Below, one piece after another: positions 1-5,348 of a stretch of DNA of 18,580 bases. How positions within the stretch are numbered: position 1 is the first letter of the stretch; every line of letters starts with the position of its first letter. This DNA comes from Acidobacteriota bacterium (GTDB lineage Bacteria; Acidobacteriota; Terriglobia; UBA7540): the NCBI GenBank assembly GCA_021827245.1, contig JAKAWN010000089.1, forward strand, positions 1-18,580, read 5' to 3'. The notes beneath the pieces were generated by a model, which made no database searches, was not told the DNA's origin, and saw only the letters and a program-made list of their open reading frames with translations. The position numbers were made by a program, and so were the translations under genes.

Positions 1-17
1 AAATTCATAATTGCCTT

Positions 18-782
18 TCACCCCGCCGGCTCCACGTCCCGCGGAATCACCGGAATCTGCAGCAGGCCATAAATCTCCTGGATTTTTTCCATGGTTTCCG
101 GCCCCAGTGTTCCGTTCTTGCTCTGCTTCTGCATCTCGCGCTGCAACTGTCCCAGCTTGGTTCGGGTCAATCGCAGCTTCAGCAGTTCGGCGTGCAGCCG
201 CGTCTTGCGGAAGCGTTTCTCTTCCTCTTCCCGCGCAATCCTCATCCGCAGCAGGTCGCGTTTCAGCATGATGTTGCGCCGCTCCAGCGTGCTCCTGACG
301 GCGTCCCGCAAGCTCATTCCGGTGTCCTTGCGTTGCAGGCTTTGCAGTCCCGTCAGCATCGCGGCATACGCCAGTTGCGCGTCCGCCGAGTCCGGGTCCG
401 ACAGCGCCTTTGTCAGGATCTGCGCGCGTTCCAACTGGAATTCGATCCGCCGCTTCTGCAATCCCAGGTCGCCGCGATAAAAGTTCTGGATGGCCTGGAG
501 CGTGACCGGCACGCCGCGTTCGTTCACCGCCTCGTAAACATCCTCGAAGGTGGCGCCCTCGATCAGCATGCGTTCCGCCAGTTCCCGCAATGCCGCGGGC
601 AGTTGCGCCGCATCGTTCACCGGGCGGGCAGACGGCTCCGTAGCGGCGGGCTCACCCCGCCACGCCTTTTCTGTAATCCGCTTTTCGACGGTTGGCGCAG
701 ACGTCGCGCTTTTGGCGATCTCTGCGGAAGTTGTTCTGGCGGCGTCCTCACCGCCGGCTCTTGTCTTCTTCTGGTCCGTCAT
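18..782 (-). CDS. Mu gp27-like (DUF3486-type) phage protein, putative small terminase subunit
   Basis: Probable DNA-recognition subunit of a Mu-like packaging machine. From the chosen ATG at 782 the protein is 254 aa. Residues ~62-105 (LPAALRELAERM through NFYRGD) resemble the helix-turn-helix start of Mu gp27/DUF3486 proteins, and the rest is a long charged helical region. The frame stays open upstream to 860, but that part looks like read-through; GGGG upstream of the ATG at 782 could serve as a weak ribosome site. Two genomic repeats are built into the N-terminus: palindrome A gives residues ~18-30 and a GC-rich hairpin gives ~38-50, so this extension is probably not conserved. It is the last gene of the phage block in the window; in Mu the large terminase follows, which would lie off the left edge. 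The family call is from motif resemblance only. Confidence 0.62.
   Translation of the reverse strand: MTDQKKTRAGGEDAARTTSAEIAKSATSAPTVEKRITEKAWRGEPAATEPSARPVNDAAQLPAALRELAERMLIEGATFEDVYEAVNERGVPVTLQAIQNFYRGDLGLQKRRIEFQLERAQILTKALSDPDSADAQLAYAAMLTGLQSLQRKDTGMSLRDAVRSTLERRNIMLKRDLLRMRIAREEEEKRFRKTRLHAELLKLRLTRTKLGQLQREMQKQSKNGTLGPETMEKIQEIYGLLQIPVIPRDVEPAG
640..661. repeat. GC-rich hairpin repeat inside the gp27-like gene
   Basis: GTAGCGGCGG followed by GGCGGG-CTCA-CCCGCC stem pairing. The same ten bases GTAGCGGCGG occur in the MITE-like element near 9548, so this looks like a dispersed genomic repeat. It is translated as part of the N-terminal extension of the gp27-like protein. Confidence 0.5.
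691..730. repeat. Palindrome A, copy 1 (intragenic)
   Basis: A ~40-bp imperfect palindrome, GGCGCAGACGTCGC ... GGCGATCTCTGCGGAAG, inside the gp27-like coding region. On the gene strand it is translated as SAEIAKSATSAP. It shares arms and flanks with five other copies in this window. Confidence 0.7.
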
Positions 783-957
783 TGCAGTCCCCGCTCCTGT
801 AAGCCCTCGTTCATTTCGCCAAATCCTCTGTGCGCTCTGTGTTAAAACCTTATCCATCACGGAGGCACAAAGAACTGCCCTTCATAATTCAGAACTCATA
901 ACCCAGCACTTCATTCAAAGAATCCACGGTTGAGAAAATTCCGGGTCTGGTAATTCG

Positions 958-997
958 CCGGGTGGCGCATACATCGCGCTTTTTGCGATGTGTGCGT
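958..997. repeat. Palindrome A, copy 2 (intergenic)
   Basis: GGTGGCGCATACATCGC, loop, GCGATGTGTGCG: a 12-bp stem with one mismatch, in the spacer between the gp27-like and winged-helix genes. The rest of the 783-1059 spacer holds heptamer-like AT-rich repeats (around 880-900 and 1030-1057) and two copies of CCGGGTCTGG; I see no gene in it. Confidence 0.7.
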
Positions 998-1029
998 TCT
1001 TAGCGGGCATCCCCTTCTCCGGGTCTGGC

Positions 1030-1057
1030 AATTCGTAATTCATAATTCGTAATTGGT
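1030..1057. repeat. Heptamer array (AATTCGT/AATTCAT)
   Basis: Four successive 7-base units AATTCGT, AATTCAT, AATTCGT, AATTGGT directly downstream of the winged-helix gene. The same heptamer family appears at 5-14 and 3444-3471. Confidence 0.75.
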
Positions 1058-1059
1058 GG

Positions 1060-1374
1060 CTAAAGCTCCGGCTCCAGGTAGATGCCCTCGTCCTTGGGCA
1101 GCCGGCCGTCAAAGTAATCGATCCCTTTGGCGGTAATTTTCACCAGCGTGATGTAGCGGCGGGCGTGAGGTCCGCGAATGTTTTCCAGATTCACCAGCCC
1201 CTTTTCCGCCAGGTAGGCCACATGGAAATCCAGATCTTCCAGGGGCTCCGGATAGCCGAAGATATCGAGTTCGCCCTGCAGCAACGGGAGGGTTGCCGAT
1301 TGCGGGTAGATCAGTTTCAGGTAATAAAGGATCTTTCCTCTTACAATTTCTTTTTGCCGTAGGCTGCTGGTCAT
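1060..1374 (-). CDS. Winged-helix phage protein of the Mu-like late region (VpaChn25_0724-like)
   Basis: A 104-aa protein (from ATG 1374) with an N-terminal helical segment (RQKEIVRGKILYYLKLIYP), a helix-turn-helix stretch, then AYLAEKGLV and a beta wing ending in an ITAKGIDYFDGR motif. This layout matches small winged-helix proteins that sit just upstream of gp27 in Mu-like phages; exact function is unknown. An ATG at 1443 in the same frame has a good GGAGG four bases upstream and would add 23 residues, but the domain begins near the inner ATG, which has AGGAG ten bases upstream. It lies between a membrane-protein gene and the gp27-like gene, with repeat-filled spacers on both sides. Confidence 0.6.
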   Translation of the reverse strand: MTSSLRQKEIVRGKILYYLKLIYPQSATLPLLQGELDIFGYPEPLEDLDFHVAYLAEKGLVNLENIRGPHARRYITLVKITAKGIDYFDGRLPKDEGIYLEPEL

Positions 1375-1460
1375 ACCGTTTTTGCTCCTGTTGGTCTGGC
1401 TGGTCCTTCCTGCTTGGTACTGCTCGCACGTTTTGCCTCGCATCGGCCCTCCGGGATTGG

Positions 1461-1576
1461 TGATTCGGCGAGTTGTGATTGAGTGATTGCGTGATTTGTG
1501 GTTTTAGGATTTTCCAATCGTCAATCACTCAATCTCTGAATCGCTCAATGACTCAATGGCTCAATCGCCTGATCGC
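1461..1576. repeat. Octamer array in opposed orientations
   Basis: Degenerate 8-base units of the ATTGAGTG type run from 1461 to 1500. After a 20-base gap, the reverse-complement type (TCAATCAC, TCAATCTC, TGAATCGC, TCAATGAC, TCAATGGC, TCAATCGC) runs with strict 8-bp period from 1521 to 1576. The whole can fold as one long imperfect hairpin. It begins at the stop codon of the 123-aa membrane-protein gene. Confidence 0.75.
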
Positions 1577-1932
1577 AATTTCCCCCCTCCCCTTTCTTCC
1601 ACTGGCTGGTGAACCATCCTTTCGATATCGCCGCGCATGGCCCGCAGCGCCACCAGGATCTGCTGGTGCTCGAGGCTGTCACGCGAGTCGCTGTGCTCGA
1701 CGCTCGACGCCAGCCGCCCGAGCGCGTCCGCCTGCGACCGCTGCGCATTCAGAAACTGTTTCACGTAATGCTCCGCCATGCCGAACAGGCTCTCCATCTG
1801 CCGCCCCTTGACGTCCATGGTGCGTTCAATCCAGATCTGCGCCAGCCGCAGGAATCCGTAACTGAATGCAAGAAGCAGCAGCACGCCCGGTCCCCACCAC
1901 AACGCCATGTGCGCAAAGTCTTGAGGCATCAT
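1561..1932 (-). CDS. Phage membrane-anchored helical protein of unknown function
   Basis: A 123-aa protein with one N-terminal membrane span (about residues 10-28, rich in W, L and F) followed by a charged, largely helical tail. Its start codon overlaps the stop of the preceding coiled-coil gene (ATGATG at 1932-1927 containing the TGA), so translation is probably coupled. Position between the lysis genes and the gp26/gp27-like genes fits the small uncharacterised Mu gp23-gp25 class. I do not recognise a specific family. An octamer repeat array starts right at its stop codon. Confidence 0.6.
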   Translation of the reverse strand: MMPQDFAHMALWWGPGVLLLLAFSYGFLRLAQIWIERTMDVKGRQMESLFGMAEHYVKQFLNAQRSQADALGRLASSVEHSDSRDSLEHQQILVALRAMRGDIERMVHQPVEERGGGKLRSGD

Positions 1933-2936
1933 CGGATCACCACTCCCAACACCACACCCACCGCCACGCCAATCGCCACGTGCTCGGTCACATGCGCCAG
2001 CCGTCCCAGAAAACTTCCCTTCGCCACTTTCACTTCCGCTCTGTACTCGCTGTCTTGCTGGGCAAGAATCTTGTCCTTTGCTTCGAGCGCCTGGTTCAGG
2101 CTGGCCACAGAACCGTTCAGCCGCTGGATCGTGGCATCAGCCGCCGCCACGCGCGCCTGGCAGTTGGCGATCTGCTGGTTCTGGATCTTGCTTTCCGCCT
2201 TGCAAGCGTTCAGTTGCACCAGCGCCGACTCCACCTTGCGCGCCCCGGAATCGGTCAGGGCCATGACGGCTTCATTGGTAGCCACGGCATCGGTGGGTGG
2301 TGGATACATCGCGCCAATTGCGATGTGTGCGGAAGACACGGAACCAAGCCCTCGCCCAGGGGAGAGGGTGGCCGCGCCGGCGGCCGGGTGAGGGGTTGCG
2401 GGTGGCGCAGACATCGCGCCGTTTGCGAGGTGTGCAGAAGACACGGAACCAAGCCCTCGCCCAGGGGAGAGGGTGGCCGTGCCAGCAGCCGGGTGAGGGG
2501 TCGCGGGTGGCGCAGACGTCGTGTTTTTTGCGATGTCTGCGGAAGAACCGTCGGCAGAATCAAATCCAAGCTGGGCGGCCACCCGGGTCACCACGTCTCG
2601 TATGGGAAGGGTGGCCACCTGGTCAGCCTGGATCTGCGCCTGCTTGCGCAGGGCATCGAGTTGCGCCGCCAACTGCCGGTTCTGTTGTTCCATCTGCTGC
2701 CGGCGCGCCTCGAGTTTCTGGATCGCCTCGGCATTCTCAACGTTCGCCTGCCGGATGTCCTGCTGGGCCTGCTTTTTGAGCGCAGCCACCTGCGCCGCGG
2801 TCTGCTGCTGCAATTGCTTGAGGTCCGCCTGCTGGCGAATGCGCGCGTCATGCTGCCGCAGCCAGAAAGCCGCCAGCAGCAGGCCCGCCGCAGCCAGCCA
2901 AACCCAACCGGGAATCCGCTTGATCCATCGATTCAT
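1929..2936 (-). CDS. Coiled-coil phage membrane protein with in-frame repeat insert, Rz/spanin-like candidate
   Basis: From ATG 2936 the protein is 335 aa (an ATG at 2948 lies inside an octamer repeat and has no ribosome site). It has an N-terminal membrane span (~residues 10-26), a Gln/Ala/Lys-rich coiled coil (~33-107), a low-complexity Pro/Ala/Ser/Gly stretch (~132-213), a second coiled coil (~232-300), and a hydrophobic C-terminal Val/Gly-rich span (~319-335). The membrane anchor plus periplasmic coiled coil next to holin- and endolysin-like genes suggests an inner-membrane spanin role, but the C-terminal span is unusual for Rz. The low-complexity part is not native-looking: it is 2.4 copies of a 105-bp repeat in frame. 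Function is inferred from architecture and neighbours. Confidence 0.6.
   Translation of the reverse strand: MNRWIKRIPGWVWLAAAGLLLAAFWLRQHDARIRQQADLKQLQQQTAAQVAALKKQAQQDIRQANVENAEAIQKLEARRQQMEQQNRQLAAQLDALRKQAQIQADQVATLPIRDVVTRVAAQLGFDSADGSSADIAKNTTSAPPATPHPAAGTATLSPGRGLGSVSSAHLANGAMSAPPATPHPAAGAATLSPGRGLGSVSSAHIAIGAMYPPPTDAVATNEAVMALTDSGARKVESALVQLNACKAESKIQNQQIANCQARVAAADATIQRLNGSVASLNQALEAKDKILAQQDSEYRAEVKVAKGSFLGRLAHVTEHVAIGVAVGVVLGVVIR
2295..2545. repeat. 105-bp tandem repeat (2.4 copies) inside the coiled-coil gene
   Basis: Copies start at 2295, 2400 and 2505. Each full unit joins palindrome A (GGTGGCGCAGACATCGC ... GCGATGTCTGCGGAAG) to a second palindrome containing CCCTCGCCCAGGGGAGAGGG and CGGGTGAGGGG. 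The period is exactly 105 bp (35 codons), so the frame stays open: each unit encodes SSAHLANGAMSAPPATPHP followed by a LSPGRGLGSV stretch, with minor changes. The third copy is only the palindrome A part. Confidence 0.85.
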
Positions 2937-2945
2937 GGTTTCTCT

Positions 2946-3038
2946 CATTGGGTCATTGAGTGATTGCGTGATTGAAGTGAATTACGAATTGGCGACCCTC
3001 AATTTGTCAATCGCCCGATCACCCGATCACTCATTCAC
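2946..3038. repeat. Octamer arrays flanking the 2978-2998 spacer
   Basis: CATTGGGT, CATTGAGT, GATTGCGT and GATTGAAG (2946-2977) face TCAATTTG, TCAATCGC, CCGATCAC, CCGATCAC and TCATTCAC (2999-3038), all with period 8 and in opposite orientation. The array fills the gap between the holin-like and coiled-coil genes and touches the end of the first and the upstream region of the second. Confidence 0.75.
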
Positions 3039-3259
3039 TGTTTCTTTCCAATCGTCCGCTGCACGGTCTCGCCCGTCTTGCTGAGGCCGTAGAGCGTGGA
3101 AATAAAAACCGTCAGCCCTTGCAGGTCCGGAAGATGGTGCGTGGTCCAGACCAGGAATGAAACCCAGCCGCCGCCCATTAACAGGCCGAAGAATGAGCCC
3201 GTCCTCCCAAAACTCGCCTGCCCGGATTCGGAAAAAAGCTGCTTGATGTATTCGCGCAT
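3035..3259 (-). CDS. Small two-span membrane protein, holin-like
   Basis: A 74-aa protein from ATG 3259. It has a polar N-terminus (MREYIKQLFSESGQ), a membrane span at ~22-38 (FFGLLMGGGWVSFLVW), a second hydrophobic stretch at ~48-59, and a short basic tail. Size, two spans and position between the endolysin and the spanin-like gene fit a phage holin. The frame is open upstream to 3364, but that extension is translated octamer repeats and palindrome A. No clear ribosome site precedes 3259, because the octamer array lies just upstream. No specific holin family is recognised. Confidence 0.55.
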   Translation of the reverse strand: MREYIKQLFSESGQASFGRTGSFFGLLMGGGWVSFLVWTTHHLPDLQGLTVFISTLYGLSKTGETVQRTIGKKQ

Positions 3260-3268
3260 CGCTTGAAC

Positions 3269-3347
3269 CATTGAGTCATTGAGCGATCGAGTGATTTGCG
3301 AATTGGCCGGGTGGCGCATACATCGCGCATTGTGCGATGTGTGCGAT
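3269..3347. repeat. Octamer array plus palindrome A, copy 6
   Basis: Four octamers (CATTGAGT, CATTGAGC, GATCGAGT, GATTTGCG; 3269-3300) are followed by palindrome A at 3309-3347 (GGTGGCGCATACATCGC and GCGATGTGTGCG arms). They lie just upstream of the holin-like start codon. A degenerate heptamer stretch follows at ~3374-3393. Confidence 0.75.
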
Positions 3348-3443
3348 CTTGTTGTCCCCGCCAAGCGATTTTGTCATTCGTAACTCGTAATTTATTGAGC
3401 CTTCGCAGCACACAAACCCGCCGTGGCTGCCAACCCAATTCAT

Positions 3444-3471
3444 CATTCATAATTCGTAATTCATAATTGCC
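3444..3471. repeat. Heptamer array (AATTCAT/AATTCGT)
   Basis: CATTCAT, AATTCGT, AATTCAT, AATTGCC: four 7-base units ending exactly at the stop codon of the 47-aa gene. The last two units match bases 4-15 of the window, where they follow the gp27-like stop codon. Confidence 0.75.
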
Positions 3472-3615
3472 TTACAGCTTCGCCGTCAGCTTCTGGAGCT
3501 CTGCGCGCAGGTAGGCTCGCAGACTTATGATTTCCTTGACGGCGCGCTGCTCGAATAAGCTGGCCAGCACTACTCCCGCCGAAAATCCCGCCAGAAACGT
3601 CACCAGGTTGGTCAT
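3472..3615 (-). CDS. 47-aa single-span phage membrane peptide
   Basis: A short gene with a strong ribosome site: AAAGGAGA lies 6-7 bases before the ATG at 3615, with TAA at 3474-3472. The 47-aa product begins MTNLVTFLAGFSAGVVLASL, a clear Gly/Ala-rich membrane span, and continues as an amphipathic basic helix (FEQRAVKEIISLRAYLRAEL) ending TAKL. It lies between the endolysin and the holin-like gene, so a holin, antiholin or other lysis accessory is possible. The overlapping 99-aa frame 3461-3760 is a shadow of this gene. The coding call is well supported by the ribosome site and membrane pattern; the role is inference. Confidence 0.6.
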   Translation of the reverse strand: MTNLVTFLAGFSAGVVLASLFEQRAVKEIISLRAYLRAELQKLTAKL

Positions 3616-3698
3616 CTCTTCTCTCCTTTTGGTTGAGCCGAATGCTTGAATTTCCTTGCCTGATTATCCTCAGGCGTTCCGCCCGCCATTCCGGGCCC

Positions 3699-3736
3699 TG
3701 CAAGGCGTCTGCCTTTCGCTGGCAGGCAACCTTGCA
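3699..3736. other. Hairpin between endolysin and 47-aa gene
   Basis: TGCAAGG (3699-3705) pairs with CCTTGCA (3730-3736), with inner TGCC/GGCA pairs. There is no T-tract on either strand, so it is a processing or attenuation structure at most, or another dispersed palindrome. Confidence 0.35.
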
Positions 3737-3763
3737 AGCCATCACGTCCGCGGCCGCCAATCC

Positions 3764-4480
3764 TTATTGCCCCGCTCGCCGCATGCGCCGGAGCTGGTTG
3801 TAGATCTGCATCCGCTGTAGCCCTTTCTCGACATAATCCGGATCAAACGTCCTGCCGTAGGGACGCCCGGTGTTCCAGCAGCAGAACATCTCTGAAAATT
3901 CCTGAGTGGGGTCGAGCTGGTAATCAACCACGAATTCCGACAACAGCCGGATCGCCATCTGGAAATGAAAGGGCGGCTCCAACAATCGGCGCACGTCTCC
4001 CGGCTGGCCGATCATGTGGTAGCCCATGATCTGCGTGTAGCCCCAGGAAGTCGCAAGCTCGCGCAACACATCGTCCGTCGCGGCCGCCATCTCACTGCGA
4101 TGGTTCGCCCCAAAAGCCGGAGTCAGGTAGCGCGCGTGGAGCGTGGCGTCCGTCGGCGGAAGAAGATTGGCAAGCTCATGGTCAAGCTCCGCCACGTTGA
4201 TGCTGCCGTAGCTGGGCGACTTGCCCTGCGCGACCGCTACGAGATGGCCGTAGACCGAAGCCTCAAAACGCGTGGCCTCCGCGCGCCCGCCACTCTCATT
4301 CGCCACCAGCGCGCCCAGAAATTCCGGGGGTACAGATGATGACGCGCAAGCTTCCTCGACCACTGCGTCGCAGCACTCAAAAACCCCCTGAACCAGGCGG
4401 CGTTCTGCAGGCAGGTTCGCAATGGCTGCTGCTCCCAGCCGGCCGGCGTGCGCTTCGCGCTGTGTCCCTGTTGCGTTCAT
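3764..4480 (-). CDS. Phage endolysin, lysozyme/lytic-transglycosylase-like
   Basis: Peptidoglycan-degrading enzyme that would release phage at lysis. Numbered from ATG 4480 (238 aa), a Glu in the motif LVANESGG (E62) has the setting of the catalytic acid of lysozyme/SLT-fold enzymes. SWGYTQIMGYHMIG (145-158) matches the SLT-type G-x-x-Q-I-M motif and CCWNTGRP (200-207) the typical late Asn-Thr-Gly motif. The frame extends to 4558, but the added 26 residues are basic and low in hydrophobicity; neither start has a convincing ribosome site, so the N-terminus is uncertain. There is no signal peptide, as expected for a holin-dependent endolysin. It is the first gene of the minus-strand phage block. 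An alternative is a host muralytic enzyme, but the neighbours argue for phage. Confidence 0.75.
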   Translation of the reverse strand: MNATGTQREAHAGRLGAAAIANLPAERRLVQGVFECCDAVVEEACASSSVPPEFLGALVANESGGRAEATRFEASVYGHLVAVAQGKSPSYGSINVAELDHELANLLPPTDATLHARYLTPAFGANHRSEMAAATDDVLRELATSWGYTQIMGYHMIGQPGDVRRLLEPPFHFQMAIRLLSEFVVDYQLDPTQEFSEMFCCWNTGRPYGRTFDPDYVEKGLQRMQIYNQLRRMRRAGQ

Positions 4481-4844
4481 TTGCGTCTGCAAGACAGTCC
4501 TCTCCCTCGATGTGACGGAACCCTTCCCGCGGCAGCCACGCCCGGTGGCCTCGCCCATGTCCCATCTACATTTCTAGCCTAACCCCGTGAAATGAGACGG
4601 TGGGGACTGTTGAGACGCTTGGGACGTAAATTTATAAAGTATTATATATCAATAAGATACAGTCGTTGCTGGATACTTCTTTTTTTAATTTCTGCAAGAA
4701 GTGTTAAATGAATGCACAGTAGGTAAAAATTGCACTTCCACAAAATTCACCCGGCGATTACCACCGGCAGCGTTACAACCCGAGGCAGGTTCGATACAAT
4801 GACACTCGCCAACCCAGGTAGCAGTCGGAAAGGAGTAGGGGCTA
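4481..4844. other. Boundary region between phage block and dtd
   Basis: No convincing gene. Bases ~4627-4690 are strikingly AT-rich against the GC-rich surroundings. They contain a perfect TATAAT on the minus strand (4646-4641) that could drive the phage block, but no good -35 box is seen at the usual spacing. This patch could also mark the old left end of the prophage; no convincing flanking duplication is visible within the window. Confidence 0.4.
4773..4800 (+). promoter_or_regulatory. Putative promoter of dtd
   Basis: TTACAA (4773-4778), 16 bases, then TACAAT (4795-4800), placing transcription start about 40 bases before the dtd ATG. The -10 box is good and the -35 box weak. Confidence 0.38.
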
Positions 4845-5282
4845 ATGCGAGCCGTTGTCCAGCGCGTCATGCGTGCGGAAGTCCGGGTGAAAGGCAAGAT
4901 CGGCCGGGGAATGCTCGTCCTTGTCGGAATCGCAAGGCAGGATTCGCCCCAAACCGGAAACGAATTGGCGGAAAAGATCGTGCACCTCCGGATCTTTGAG
5001 GATCAAGAAGGCAGGATGAACCTTGACGTTCGTGAAGCAGGCGGTGCGGTGCTGGCGGTATCCGAATTCACGCTTTACGGCGATTGCCGTAAGGGCCGCC
5101 GGCCAAACTACATGGACGCCGCGACGCCAGATAAGGCCCAGCCGCTTTACCACGACTTCGTGGAATCGCTTCAGGCCCTTGGCCTCAAGGTCGAAACCGG
5201 AGAGTTCCGCGCTATGATGGATGTCGAACTCGTCAACGACGGTCCGGTAACACTACTGCTTGATTCCGACCGAACCTTTTGA
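4845..5282 (+). CDS. dtd: D-aminoacyl-tRNA deacylase
   Basis: Cytosolic proofreading hydrolase that removes D-amino acids (and glycine mischarged on tRNA-Ala) from tRNA. The 145-aa length is that of the family. The start MRAVVQRVMRAEV is typical, and both signature motifs are present: SEFTLYGD (73-80, family consensus SQFTL) and NDGPVT (131-136, consensus NxGPxT). The Gln-to-Glu change in the first motif is a small deviation. AAGGAG lies ~9 bases before the ATG and decides the start. It is a single gene with its own likely promoter, divergent from the phage block and convergent with the nuclease-like gene. Confidence 0.95.
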   Translation: MRAVVQRVMRAEVRVKGKIGRGMLVLVGIARQDSPQTGNELAEKIVHLRIFEDQEGRMNLDVREAGGAVLAVSEFTLYGDCRKGRRPNYMDAATPDKAQPLYHDFVESLQALGLKVETGEFRAMMDVELVNDGPVTLLLDSDRTF

Positions 5283-5348
5283 AACAGGTGGAAACGCTCT
5301 CAAGCGGGCGGTGATGACCGGCGTTCAATACGCACTGATCAGGGCACT

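Noticed and set aside
192..845. 217-aa plus-strand frame opposite the gp27-like gene
   Set aside because: Arg/Gln/Leu-rich antisense shadow without motifs.
915..1112. 65-aa minus-strand frame between the gp27-like and winged-helix genes
   Set aside because: It is translated repeat (palindrome A and heptamers) with no ribosome site and no independent similarity.
1866..2963. 365-aa plus-strand frame opposite the coiled-coil gene
   Set aside because: Antisense shadow; biased His/Arg composition and open only because of GC-rich third positions on the real gene strand.
1461..3471. CRISPR array
   Set aside because: Units are only 7-8 bp, contiguous and degenerate, without unique spacers of regular length, and no cas gene is near.
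3461..3760. 99-aa minus-strand frame
   Set aside because: Out of frame with the 47-aa gene, which has the ribosome site and a membrane pattern; this one has neither.
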